From the NCBI GenBank assembly GCA_900553015.1, contig USBY01000026.1, forward strand, positions 1 through 22,031: a DNA stretch of 22,031 bases. The letters are read 5' to 3'. The position numbers and the translations under genes were made by a program. Under the pieces are notes generated by a model. The model made no database searches, was not told where the DNA came from, and saw only the letters and a program-made list of their open reading frames with translations. Shown here in pieces: positions 1 through 8,018 of the stretch (position 1 is its first letter; every line of letters starts with the position of its first letter). This DNA is from an uncultured Clostridium sp. (GTDB taxonomy: Bacteria > Bacillota > Clostridia > TANB77 > CAG-508).

Positions 1-26
1 ATGTTTTATTTTTATAAAATTTATTC

Positions 27-60
27 ATATTATTATTTTTAGCAAAAAAAATAATAATAT
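27..60. repeat. AT-only inverted repeat upstream of ppa
   Basis: Two perfect 14-base arms (27-40 and 47-60) made only of A and T flank a 6-base loop (agcaaa). It could be the terminator or an end element of a gene left of the window, but no clean U-tract follows. In DNA this AT-rich such a repeat can arise by chance. Confidence 0.35.
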
Positions 61-89
61 TATAAAATTATTAAAATGTAAAAAATTTG

Positions 90-118
90 TAGACTTTTTT
101 ATAAATATAGCTTAAAAT
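90..118 (+). promoter_or_regulatory. Candidate promoter for ppa
   Basis: TAGACT (90-95) matches four of six -35 positions. It is followed after 17 bases by TAAAAT (113-118), which matches five of six -10 positions. A strong GGAGG ribosome binding site follows before the ATG at 143. AT richness makes the -10 match weak evidence. Confidence 0.4.
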
Positions 119-142
119 AAATAAAGTGTAGGAGGTAATAAT

Positions 143-673
143 ATGAATATTTGGCATGATATATCTGCTGATAGAATTAAAAAAGATGATTTTATAGCAG
201 TTGTAGAAATAGAAAAAGGTGGAACAAATAAATATGAATTAGATAAAGCGACTGGTCTTTTAAGATTAGATAGAGTTTTATATACAGCAACACATTATCC
301 AGCAAATTATGGATTTATACCAAGAACATATGCTGGAGACGGAGATCCATTAGATGTTTTGGTAATATGTCAAGAAAAGATAGTTCCATTAACATTAGTA
401 GAATGTTATCCAATAGGTGTAATGTTAATGACAGATAATGATGATTTGGATGAAAAAATTATTGCAATTCCAAAATCTGATCCATTCTTAAAAGATTGTA
501 AAGATATCAAGGATTTACCAGAACAATATTCAGCAGAAATTATGCACTTTTTTGAAGTATACAAACAATTAGAAGACAAGAAAACAGAAGTAAAAGAAAT
601 GTTAGGAAGAGAAGAAGCTGAAAAAATCATAGAAAAATGTATAAATAATTATAATGAAAAGTTTTTAAGATAA
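143..673 (+). CDS. ppa: Inorganic pyrophosphatase (family I)
   Basis: Soluble family I pyrophosphatase, which hydrolyses PPi to two phosphates and pulls biosynthetic reactions forward. The 176-residue length is normal for the bacterial family. The N-terminal part carries EIEKGGTNKYE, which includes the substrate-binding Lys region. The family signature DGDPLDV is present with its metal-binding aspartates, and YGFIPRTY precedes it, as in known members. The start is supported by a GGAGG site 9 bases upstream. The TPR gene follows 23 bases later with no terminator between, so cotranscription is likely. This is a housekeeping call with no visible anomaly. Confidence 0.95.
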   Translation: MNIWHDISADRIKKDDFIAVVEIEKGGTNKYELDKATGLLRLDRVLYTATHYPANYGFIPRTYAGDGDPLDVLVICQEKIVPLTLVECYPIGVMLMTDNDDLDEKIIAIPKSDPFLKDCKDIKDLPEQYSAEIMHFFEVYKQLEDKKTEVKEMLGREEAEKIIEKCINNYNEKFLR

Positions 674-696
674 TTTTAGATTGCGGGGAAAAAGAA

Positions 697-1902
697 ATGT
701 TAGAAAGAATAATTTTTAATATATTATCCTTTTCTCTTTTTATAATAATCTTCTTTAAAATAATCAAAAAAAATGATACAACATATGTTGTTCCATTAAT
801 TTTAGAAGCAATAGGAATAGCAATTGGATTAATAGAAATTTTAATTGGAAGATTTTTGGGGACGTTTATTAGGGTAATAACATATTTATTAGCAATAGTA
901 TTACCACTTGCTATAATTTTAATAGAAAAATATGGACTTAATTTTTCTGAATTGCTATATATTTTTCTTGCAAGATTATGTAATATATTTAACAATAATA
1001 AAAAAGCAAAACAATTATTAATGAATTTAATTAATAAATATCCAGAAAGTTATAATGGACATAGATTACTTGCGCAAAATTACGAAAAAGAAGGCGGAAT
1101 GAGAAAAGCTATAGACGAATATGTTAAAGCAATAGATATCAATAAAAAAGATTATGATTCCTATTATAAAATATCAGAATTATTAGTAAATTTAGGGAAA
1201 AAAGATGAAGCTATCCAAATGTTAACTAATTTAATACATAATAAACCAGATTATTATAATGCCTCAAAATTATTAGGTGGTCTATTATGCGAACAAGAAA
1301 ATTTTAAAGAAGCGATAAATGTGTATATGAATGCTTTAAAATATAATGATAAAGAAAGTTTCGAAATTTATTATAATTTAGGAATTGCATATACAAGATT
1401 AAACGATTTTCAAAATGCAAAAAGTTGTTATGAAAAGGCTGCAAAAATAAATGCGTTAAATTATAAAGGCTATTATAATTTAGGATTAATCTCAATGCTA
1501 TATGATGATTTGGACGAAGCAGAAAAATATTTTATAGAAGGAATAAAAGTAGAAGATACAGAGCCAGAAAGTTGTTATCAATTAGCTAGAATATATATTA
1601 TAAAAGGAGAAAAAGAAAGGGCTATAAATTATTTAGATAGAGCAATAAATTTGGATAGTTCTTTTGCAGAAAAAGCAGCTAAAGACCAAGTCTTTTTATC
1701 TATAGAAAGATATATTCCAAAAAATATAAATAAAATTGTTAGAAAAAAGGTAACTATGACCAAACCAGAGCTATTAGTAAAAAAACATCTGGAAGATACT
1801 TATCTATTGGTTGGTAAAATAAGTAAAAATGAATTAAAAAATATGAATACTGTCAAAGGAAAAAGCATAGATATACAAAAAGATGAAAGAGAAAATTTAT
1901 AG
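697..1902 (+). CDS. Membrane-anchored TPR-repeat protein
   Basis: A 401-residue protein. The first 80 or so residues contain about three hydrophobic segments (roughly 4-22, 29-52, 55-78), so the N terminus should be membrane-embedded. Residues about 100-330 are a run of tetratricopeptide-type helical pairs, with the periodic Gly/Ala/Tyr pattern of TPRs (YYNLGIAYTRLNDFQNA and YYNLGLISMLYDDLDEA are clear units). The C-terminal tail of about 70 residues is charged. TPRs form protein-protein docking surfaces, so a scaffold or assembly role at the membrane is the most that can be inferred. Its 3' end nearly abuts dpaA, whose ribosome binding site overlaps its stop, pointing to one operon. I do not recognise a specific family. 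Confidence 0.8.
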   Translation: MLERIIFNILSFSLFIIIFFKIIKKNDTTYVVPLILEAIGIAIGLIEILIGRFLGTFIRVITYLLAIVLPLAIILIEKYGLNFSELLYIFLARLCNIFNNNKKAKQLLMNLINKYPESYNGHRLLAQNYEKEGGMRKAIDEYVKAIDINKKDYDSYYKISELLVNLGKKDEAIQMLTNLIHNKPDYYNASKLLGGLLCEQENFKEAINVYMNALKYNDKESFEIYYNLGIAYTRLNDFQNAKSCYEKAAKINALNYKGYYNLGLISMLYDDLDEAEKYFIEGIKVEDTEPESCYQLARIYIIKGEKERAINYLDRAINLDSSFAEKAAKDQVFLSIERYIPKNINKIVRKKVTMTKPELLVKKHLEDTYLLVGKISKNELKNMNTVKGKSIDIQKDERENL

Positions 1903-1912
1903 GAGGCTTATT

Positions 1913-2776
1913 ATGAAAAATATTTCTATTATTGGTGGGGACTTAAGGATTGTAAAACTTGCAGATATGTTAAAAGCAGATGGGTACGAGGTATATACAT
2001 ATGGACTAGAACAAGCTCGTAGCAACAATGATATAGTAAAATGTACTAGTATAGAAGAAGTTACATCAAAATCTGACATAATTGTAAGTTCAATTCCACT
2101 TTCAAGTGACGGAATAAATATAAATACACCTTTTAGCAAAAATAAAATAGAGATATCAGAGGTTGCTAATTGCATTAAAGGAAAAACTTTTATTGCAGGA
2201 AGAATAGAAGAGGAATTATATCAAAAATTTAGTGAAACAAAGATTATCGATTTATTAAAAAGAGAGGAATTAACAGTATTAAATACAATATCTACTGCGG
2301 AAGGTGCAATTCAAATTGCTATGGAAGAATCAACTAAGACTTTACATGGTAGTAAGATTTTAGTAATGGGATTTGGAAGAGTTAGCAAAATCTTATCAAA
2401 TATGTTAAAGGGAATTGGCGCAGAAGTATATTGTGAAACAAGAACAACTGTCAATTGTGCATGGATAAAAGCATATGGATATAAACCAATATTACTTGAT
2501 GAATTAGATAACAAATTAGGGAAATTTGATATAATAATAAACACAATTCCTCATATTATATTAAATAAAGAAAAATTAAAACTTTTAAAAAGAGATTGTC
2601 TTATAATAGATATTGCTTCAAATCCAGGAGGAGTTGATAGAAAAGCTGCAAAAGAGATAGGTATAAAATTAATTTGGGCACTTTCTTTACCAGGTAGAGT
2701 TGCACCTATAACATCTGCAGAATTTATTAAGGAAACATTAGAAAATATACTAAAAGATATAAAAAACAATAGCTAA
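1913..2776 (+). CDS. dpaA: Dipicolinate synthase subunit A
   Basis: Likely catalytic subunit that makes dipicolinic acid, the calcium chelator of the spore core, from the lysine-pathway intermediate dihydrodipicolinate or its hydrated form. The 287 residues begin with a Rossmann-like segment (ISIIGGDLRIVKLADML). A second nucleotide-binding motif follows mid-protein (ILVMGFGRVSKILSNMLKGIG). The C-terminal segment IIDIASNPGGVD...LPGRVAP is characteristic of DpaA/SpoVFA. I chose the ATG at 1913 because AGGAGG lies at 1901-1906. An in-frame ATG at 1883 would overlap the TPR gene and lacks a site. The usual partner dpaB is not adjacent, and uppP follows instead. Some clostridia make dipicolinate without DpaB. 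Confidence 0.9.
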   Translation: MKNISIIGGDLRIVKLADMLKADGYEVYTYGLEQARSNNDIVKCTSIEEVTSKSDIIVSSIPLSSDGININTPFSKNKIEISEVANCIKGKTFIAGRIEEELYQKFSETKIIDLLKREELTVLNTISTAEGAIQIAMEESTKTLHGSKILVMGFGRVSKILSNMLKGIGAEVYCETRTTVNCAWIKAYGYKPILLDELDNKLGKFDIIINTIPHIILNKEKLKLLKRDCLIIDIASNPGGVDRKAAKEIGIKLIWALSLPGRVAPITSAEFIKETLENILKDIKNNS

Positions 2777-2790
2777 GGAGAAAATTTAAA

Positions 2791-3585
2791 ATGATGGAAA
2801 TAACAGTTTTTAGAGCAATAATATTAGGAGCAGTTCAAGGTCTTACAGAATTACTTCCAATATCAAGTTCTGCACATTTGTTTATAATACCATGGTTATT
2901 TAATTGGGGAGAAATAGGAGATTTTGACGTTGCTTTGCATTTTGGAACATTGCTTGCAATTGGAATATTCTTCTTTAAAGATTGGATTAAATTAATAAAA
3001 GGTGGTTATGAACAAGTTGCCAAAAAGAAAAAAACATTTGAAGGAAAAATGTTTTGGTATATTGTATTTGCAACAATTCCGGGTGGAATTATTGGATTTT
3101 TATTAGACCATTATTGTGCAGATATATTAACAAAGCCAGAAATTATTGGTTGTGCGTTAATTTTTATGGGTATTATTTTATATGTTATAGATAAAAAAGC
3201 AAAATCTAAAGTAAAATATGAAGATATGACTTTTAAACAAACATTTTTGATTGGATTATCACAATCACTAGCATTCATACCAGGTGTTTCTAGATCTGGA
3301 GTAACAATGACTACAGCCAGAGCAATGGGAATAGAACGTGAATCAGCAGCAAGATATTCTTTTATGTTATCTGCACCAATAGTATTAGCTGCAACTATAT
3401 TTAAGATAAAAGATTTTGTTTTTAGTGTACCATTTTTTGTAGGAATTTTAGTAAGTTTCTTAGTAGGAATAGTAGTAATAAAATTCTTATTAAAATATTT
3501 ACAAACAGGTAACTTTAAAATATTTGCGGTTTACAGAATAATAATAGGAATAGTTGTTTTAATAGTATTTATAAATAGAATATAA
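2791..3585 (+). CDS. uppP: Undecaprenyl-diphosphatase (UppP/BacA family)
   Basis: Integral membrane enzyme that dephosphorylates undecaprenyl pyrophosphate to regenerate the lipid carrier for peptidoglycan and other wall polymers. Its loss or gain alters bacitracin sensitivity in known bacteria. The 264-residue length fits the family. The first conserved box QGLTELLPISSSAH (residues 16-29) carries the catalytic Glu and the Ser/His cluster. The second, PGVSRSG, carries the catalytic Arg. Multiple hydrophobic helices fill the rest. The start at 2791 has AAGGAG 10 bases upstream; a second ATG directly follows. It is the last gene of the ppa-TPR-dpaA-uppP run and is closed by a terminator. Confidence 0.94.
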   Translation: MMEITVFRAIILGAVQGLTELLPISSSAHLFIIPWLFNWGEIGDFDVALHFGTLLAIGIFFFKDWIKLIKGGYEQVAKKKKTFEGKMFWYIVFATIPGGIIGFLLDHYCADILTKPEIIGCALIFMGIILYVIDKKAKSKVKYEDMTFKQTFLIGLSQSLAFIPGVSRSGVTMTTARAMGIERESAARYSFMLSAPIVLAATIFKIKDFVFSVPFFVGILVSFLVGIVVIKFLLKYLQTGNFKIFAVYRIIIGIVVLIVFINRI

Positions 3586-3612
3586 GATAGGGCAAAGCTC
3601 TATCTTTTTTTG
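3586..3612 (+). terminator. Rho-independent terminator after uppP
   Basis: An 8-bp stem (gatagggc with gctctatc, one G-U pair) with an AAA loop starts directly after the uppP stop. Seven T residues follow (3605-3611). Confidence 0.9.
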
Positions 3613-3657
3613 TAGCAAATAATATCATATATATTGTTCTAAAAACTAACTATAATT

Positions 3658-3684
3658 ATTAGAAAAGTCAAAGATTTTTCTAAT
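3658..3684. repeat. Inverted repeat in the uppP downstream gap
   Basis: Nine-base arms attagaaaa (3658-3666) and ttttctaat (3676-3684) flank a 9-base loop. No U-tract follows on the plus strand. Its role is unclear: possibly a second, weak terminator-like structure or chance in AT-rich DNA. Confidence 0.4.
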
Positions 3685-3711
3685 ATAATTAAAAAAAATA
3701 ATTATAAATTA

Positions 3712-3740
3712 TTGATATTTTAACGATTGTATTGTATGAT
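3712..3740 (+). promoter_or_regulatory. Sigma-A-type promoter for the 3783 gene
   Basis: TTGATA (3712-3717), a 17-base spacer and TATGAT (3735-3740) match the housekeeping consensus at five of six positions each. Transcription would begin about 35-40 bases upstream of the ATG at 3783. No terminator is visible before 8441, so this promoter could drive everything from 3783 to ruvX. Confidence 0.65.
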
Positions 3741-3782
3741 AATAGAGTATAATAAAATCAAGCAGAAAGGGGTAAAAACCTA

Positions 3783-4193
3783 ATGAATAAAATAATAAAA
3801 AAAGTACTATCTTGTTGCTTTATAATTTTACTTTTTGTACTAAGTGGTCAAATGGTATATGCAGATTCTGTAAATCAATTAGAAGCACAAGGAGCAGGGC
3901 AATTAGTTCAAATAAAAGAAAATTCAGAAAAGAAACTAGAAGATTACAAAGAAGAATATGGCTCTGATGCCTATGGTATTGCAGCATACATATTAAATGC
4001 AGTAAGAATATATAGTATACCAGTATGCTTTGTAGGAATAGCAATAGGAGGAATTTACCAAGTAATAGGTATCCGTAAGCTTGATGAAAGAGATAGAGGC
4101 TTTGGAATTATGATAGGATGTATAACTGTACTAGTAATAACACAACTATTACCACTTATATTTGCTATAGTTGTAAAAGGTTGGAGGGGTTAA
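3783..4193 (+). CDS. Small pilin/VirB2-like membrane protein
   Basis: A 136-residue protein with an N-terminal signal peptide: a Lys-rich start, a hydrophobic core, and a likely cleavage site after VYA at about residue 27. A charged helical stretch follows, then two hydrophobic segments (about 76-97 and 107-131) separated by a short charged loop (RKLDERDRG). This layout resembles TrbC/VirB2 and related pilin-like conjugation proteins, but the resemblance is architectural only. The ATG has an AAAGGGG site 9 bases upstream. The next gene starts 3 bases after the stop, so translation is coupled. A structural or membrane-anchor role with the CpaE-like protein is possible. A plain two-helix membrane protein is the alternative. 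Confidence 0.6.
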   Translation: MNKIIKKVLSCCFIILLFVLSGQMVYADSVNQLEAQGAGQLVQIKENSEKKLEDYKEEYGSDAYGIAAYILNAVRIYSIPVCFVGIAIGGIYQVIGIRKLDERDRGFGIMIGCITVLVITQLLPLIFAIVVKGWRG

Positions 4194-4196
4194 CGA

Positions 4197-6596
4197 ATGA
4201 AAATATTATTTGCTGTAAATAATGAGAAAATATCAAAATCCATTATAAAGAAATATCAAAGTGATTATAAAGAAATAATATCATATAAAAATGTATATTA
4301 TTTTAATGCTATCTTAAAAGAATTACAAAAAGATAATACTTATGATAGGATTATAATAAGCGAAGACTTAGAGCCTTTTACAAATAATAATTATGAACAA
4401 ATCGATAAATTTATTTTTGAAAGATTAGATAATATTAGTGACGAGGCTACAAATTCTACAAGAGCTGATACTCCAATAATTTTAATATGTTCAGATAGAC
4501 GTACAAAGTCTGACGAAATATTAGTAAAATTATTTAGTATAGGTATATATAATGCTCTTATTGGAACAGATAGAAATATAGATGAAATTTGTAAATTAAT
4601 AAAAGTGCCTAGAACTAAAAAAGAAGCCAAAATATATTATAAAATTGATGCAGAAGAAGTTACTTATCAATCAGAAAATGAAAATGATGTAAGTGAATCA
4701 GAAATACAAAGTATTTTAGCACATTATAAGAAAATAGGAAGAGATGAGCAAAAGTGCGTAGATAGTTTTGATTCTATAGCACAACAATATACAGATGTTC
4801 AATTAAAAGTAATAGCGAGCTTCCTTCCTTTAAATGTAAAGGCAATATTAGAGGAAAAATCTCCTAAATATCAACAAATTATGTCATTAATGGGAGAAAA
4901 AAGAAGTTCAACAGGAACAGCTAAAAATAAAGATGAAGAAGATAATGGTTTAAAAATAGGATTTATAGAATCTTCAAATGGTAAAAGAAATCTTGGTAGA
5001 CCAGTTATTATTCCATCAGCTGTAAATACAAATAAAGTAAAGAAAATGTCAGCAAAAACTGCAACTTCATCTGGTTTAAATATTCCGGAACCAATCGAGC
5101 CAATAATAGATGGTATCGATGACGAAGATACTTCAGTTGCTCCAGAACCAGTAGAAGAAGTAAAACCAAAAAGAAGGGGTAGACCACCTAAGAAGAAAAC
5201 AGAAGAAGAACTTGCTAAAACAGAAGAAAATAAACCAAAAAGAAGAGGTAGACCACCTAAAAAGAAACAAGAAGAAATTACAATGCCAGGTTTTAACGAT
5301 GATGAACCACAAGTAAATACAATGCCAGGTTTTGATGACGACGATGAACCACAAGTAAATGCAATGCCAGGTTTTGATGATGATGATGAACCACAAGTAA
5401 ATGCAATGCCAGGTTTTGATGATGACGATGATGAATCACAAGTAAATGCAATGCCAGGTTTTAACGATGATGAACCACAAGTAGATGCAATGCCAGGCTT
5501 TGATGATGATGGCGATGACCTACAAACAAACACAATACCAGGTTTTGACGATGACGATAATGAACCACCAATAGACAATAGTTCGGACTTTTCAAGTGCT
5601 ACTCAAACCAATGGGTATATGCCATTTGACTTAAATTCATCTAATGGAAGATCAAATGATTATAATCAAACAAAATTAACAAATACAAGAAGAACATATC
5701 CAACAGATGCAATAGATGCGTTATTAACTAGAGAAAAGAAAATTGTAACATTTGTTGGAACAAGTAAAAACGGAACATCATTCTTAGTAAATAATCTTGC
5801 ACTTAGTCTGTCTAAAAAAGGAATTGATGTAGCAATATTAGACGCAACAAAAAATAGAAATGCATATTATATTTTTACAGAAAATGAAGAAGATTTAAGA
5901 CAAATTGCAGAGAAAAGTATTCCAAATTTAATTAATGGGGTTGCAGCTGGACTAAAAGTAGAAAAGAATTTAACTGTATATACAGCATTACCAGATGATG
6001 ATGTACCAATGGAACAATATGAAGAAATATTATCAACATTAGTAAAAAATCACTCATTAATATTAATAGACTGTGATTTTGAAACAGATTTTGGATATTT
6101 TGCTGCATCACAGGAAATATATTTAGTACAAAGTATGGATATTTTAACAATTCAACCACTTACAGCATTTTTCAGAGATTTACAAAGTAAAAATATTTAT
6201 CAACCAGAAAATTTAAGAATTGTTATAAATAAAGAATTACCTGTTAAAACTTTAACTGTAAAAAATATTATCGGTGGATTATCTTTCTACAATGATCCTT
6301 CAATGTCATTTATGAGAGAATTATTTAATAGGGAAACAGCTAAATATTGTACAATTCCATTTGAAATTGCAACATATTCAAAATACTTAGAAGGATTAGT
6401 TAACTGTAAAATTTCTTTAAATGGATATTCAAAGGAATTTATGCAAGCATTAAGAACATTAGAAAATATGGTATATCCATTAATGGAACCAACACCTGCT
6501 TCAAATAGAGGTGCTAAAAGCAATAACAATTATGAAAGAACTAGATTTTCAAACGAAATGAATGATACATTAAATCAAATGAAGAAAAATTTTTAG
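4197..6596 (+). CDS. CpaE-like protein: degenerate receiver, AT-hooks, acidic repeats, MinD-like domain
   Basis: A 799-residue mosaic. Residues 1-140 look like a response-regulator receiver fold, but the Asp position is Glu56 (EDLEP) and the N-terminal acidic pair is missing. Two KPKRRGRPPKKK motifs (323-334 and 346-357) are AT-hook-like. Residues 363-460 are seven tandem copies of an MPGFDDDDEPQV-type unit. From about 514 there is a MinD/ParA-like fold: VTFVGTSKNGTS, then NNLALSLSKKG and VAILDATKN. The Walker A lysine is replaced by Thr527 and the deviant lysine is also absent, so ATP hydrolysis is doubtful. Order of parts recalls CpaE, which localises pilus machinery. GGAGGGG precedes the ATG. 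The role is unknown. Confidence 0.7.
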   Translation: MKILFAVNNEKISKSIIKKYQSDYKEIISYKNVYYFNAILKELQKDNTYDRIIISEDLEPFTNNNYEQIDKFIFERLDNISDEATNSTRADTPIILICSDRRTKSDEILVKLFSIGIYNALIGTDRNIDEICKLIKVPRTKKEAKIYYKIDAEEVTYQSENENDVSESEIQSILAHYKKIGRDEQKCVDSFDSIAQQYTDVQLKVIASFLPLNVKAILEEKSPKYQQIMSLMGEKRSSTGTAKNKDEEDNGLKIGFIESSNGKRNLGRPVIIPSAVNTNKVKKMSAKTATSSGLNIPEPIEPIIDGIDDEDTSVAPEPVEEVKPKRRGRPPKKKTEEELAKTEENKPKRRGRPPKKKQEEITMPGFNDDEPQVNTMPGFDDDDEPQVNAMPGFDDDDEPQVNAMPGFDDDDDESQVNAMPGFNDDEPQVDAMPGFDDDGDDLQTNTIPGFDDDDNEPPIDNSSDFSSATQTNGYMPFDLNSSNGRSNDYNQTKLTNTRRTYPTDAIDALLTREKKIVTFVGTSKNGTSFLVNNLALSLSKKGIDVAILDATKNRNAYYIFTENEEDLRQIAEKSIPNLINGVAAGLKVEKNLTVYTALPDDDVPMEQYEEILSTLVKNHSLILIDCDFETDFGYFAASQEIYLVQSMDILTIQPLTAFFRDLQSKNIYQPENLRIVINKELPVKTLTVKNIIGGLSFYNDPSMSFMRELFNRETAKYCTIPFEIATYSKYLEGLVNCKISLNGYSKEFMQALRTLENMVYPLMEPTPASNRGAKSNNNYERTRFSNEMNDTLNQMKKNF
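5283..5580 (+). repeat. Tandem in-frame repeats encoding MPGF-acidic units
   Basis: Seven imperfect units of about 39-45 bases encode (M/I)PGF followed by a run of Asp/Asn and then EPQV(N/D)(A/T). Unit length varies by the number of Asp codons, as expected from slippage or unequal recombination. The units are protein-coding and contiguous, without spacers. Confidence 0.9.
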
Positions 6597-6619
6597 AATA
6601 ATATAGAGGTGAGAAAGTT

Positions 6620-7741
6620 TTGACAGTAGCAATATTAATAACTATAGTTATATTAGTTTGCATAATAATAGCATTAATGGCATACAATATTTCTATTCAT
6701 AAAAAGATAACGAAATTTAGTAATATTAGTGAAAAAATAAATGGCTTAAATGTATTACAAAATTTTATGGATACAATAGGCGAATATTCTAGTGTTGAAG
6801 AAAAAATAGAGAAAATTAATGAAATTATTTTAAACAAATATAGTATTTTGAAATATTCAACAATAGTAGTATTTAATGGAGCAGAATACGAATTAAAAGC
6901 TTCAAATGTAGACGAAAAGCACTGGCAAACATTAACTAAATTAGGTGATGAAGAAATTTTTAAAGATAGTATTGCAACAGCAACACCTAAATATATAACT
7001 GTAGAAAAAGAATCAGAAAAATTGCCATATCAAAAAATGGAATTTGGACGAGCTAAATCAGCAATGTTCTTTCCTTTATATATAGACAATGTTTATATTG
7101 GATATTGGCTAATTGAAAGTAGCGAAATTCATGCTTTTGATAATATAGATACAGCAATAATAGAAGTAATAAGAGATAATATTGTTACAATATTAAAAAC
7201 TGTTCAATATCAAAACACAGTAGAAAATACAGTAAGAACTGACTTATTTACAGGACTAAATTCTGCTGAATACTTATATGGATTAGGAAAGAAAGAGGTA
7301 GATAAATATACAATCTCAACAGTTTGTATGTTTAGAATAACTAACATAGAAGAAATAAATGAAAAAATAAGTAGACATTTAGGAAATAAAGTAATTACAG
7401 AAGTAAGCAGATTTTTCGAGAACAATATATCTAAAGACTACCTATTTGTAAGATATATGGGACCAAAATTTGTAATAGTATTTTCTGGAGTTCAATCTGA
7501 AGATGTTGCTAACTTCTTGGAAGATATTAAAGCACAAATAGAAGAAATGCAAATACACCCAGATTTAGATGACAAGGCAATAGCAAATGTAAAAAATAAA
7601 GAAGAAATATATGTTAGTCCAAGATTAAATTTTGTGTTAACATCATATTATAAAGGAACATCAATGGATGGATTAACTAAAAAGTTAGAAGAATATATTG
7701 ATAATGCTGATAAATCTGAAAGTGATATAAATTATATTTAA
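6620..7741 (+). CDS. Membrane GAF plus degenerate GGDEF-like protein
   Basis: A 373-residue protein starting with TTG at 6620, with AGAGGTGAG 7 bases upstream. Residues 3-22 form one hydrophobic anchor. Residues about 45-195 resemble a GAF sensor domain (KYSTIVVFNGAEYELKAS, then MFFPLYIDNVYIGYWLIES). Residues about 205-330 follow a diguanylate-cyclase pattern, beginning RTDLFTGLNSAEYL (compare the family's D.LTGL.NR..) and continuing with RITNIEEINEKISRHLGNKVI. The active-site GGDEF is replaced by MGPKF at 280-284, so cyclic-di-GMP synthesis is not expected. A regulatory, ligand-binding or protein-interaction role is more likely. It is sandwiched between the CpaE-like gene and ireB, 15 bases from the latter. 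Confidence 0.7.
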   Translation: MTVAILITIVILVCIIIALMAYNISIHKKITKFSNISEKINGLNVLQNFMDTIGEYSSVEEKIEKINEIILNKYSILKYSTIVVFNGAEYELKASNVDEKHWQTLTKLGDEEIFKDSIATATPKYITVEKESEKLPYQKMEFGRAKSAMFFPLYIDNVYIGYWLIESSEIHAFDNIDTAIIEVIRDNIVTILKTVQYQNTVENTVRTDLFTGLNSAEYLYGLGKKEVDKYTISTVCMFRITNIEEINEKISRHLGNKVITEVSRFFENNISKDYLFVRYMGPKFVIVFSGVQSEDVANFLEDIKAQIEEMQIHPDLDDKAIANVKNKEEIYVSPRLNFVLTSYYKGTSMDGLTKKLEEYIDNADKSESDINYI

Positions 7742-7756
7742 AAGGAGGAATGTAAC

Positions 7757-8017
7757 ATGGCAAATTTTGATAAAACAATGAGTTTTAAGGTGGAAAGAGA
7801 CCAGAATCTTAAAGTAAAGGAAATTTTAAAAGAGGTTTATGATGCGCTAGTAGAGAAAGGATATAATCCAATAAACCAAATAGTTGGATATATTCTTTCA
7901 GGAGATCCAACATATATAACAAGTTATAATGATGCAAGAAATAAAATAAGACTTATAGAGCGTGATGAGTTATTAGAAAAAATGGTGAAAAATTATATAG
8001 GATTAGATGATAAATAA
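7757..8017 (+). CDS. ireB: IreB family regulatory phosphoprotein (UPF0297)
   Basis: An 86-residue small soluble protein of the IreB/YrzL family, typified by the N-terminal DKTM.F segment and the central GYNPINQIVGYILSGDPTYIT motif, both clearly present. In Enterococcus the homologue is a substrate of the PASTA-domain kinase IreK and modulates cephalosporin resistance. The Thr residues near the N terminus (compare Thr7 here) are the expected phosphorylation region. AAAGGAGG lies just upstream of the ATG. The next gene, ruvX, begins within a few bases of its stop. In many Firmicutes alaS precedes this block. Here the GGDEF-like gene does. Confidence 0.93.
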   Translation: MANFDKTMSFKVERDQNLKVKEILKEVYDALVEKGYNPINQIVGYILSGDPTYITSYNDARNKIRLIERDELLEKMVKNYIGLDDK

Positions 8018-8018
8018 T

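Noticed and set aside
627..995. Minus-strand frame of 122 codons
   Set aside because: Antisense of the hydrophobic N terminus of the TPR gene; no ribosome binding site or family features.
1883..1912. Earlier dpaA start at 1883
   Set aside because: It overlaps the TPR gene's end, while AGGAGG at 1901-1906 fits the ATG at 1913 that begins the Rossmann fold.
4871..5578. Long minus-strand reading frame of 235 codons rich in Ser, Pro and Gly
   Set aside because: It is the antisense of the GAT/GAA-rich acidic repeats, has no ribosome binding site or domain, and lies wholly inside the CpaE-like gene.
5283..5580. Possible CRISPR-like repeat array
   Set aside because: Units are contiguous, vary in length by whole codons and encode protein; there are no unique spacers.
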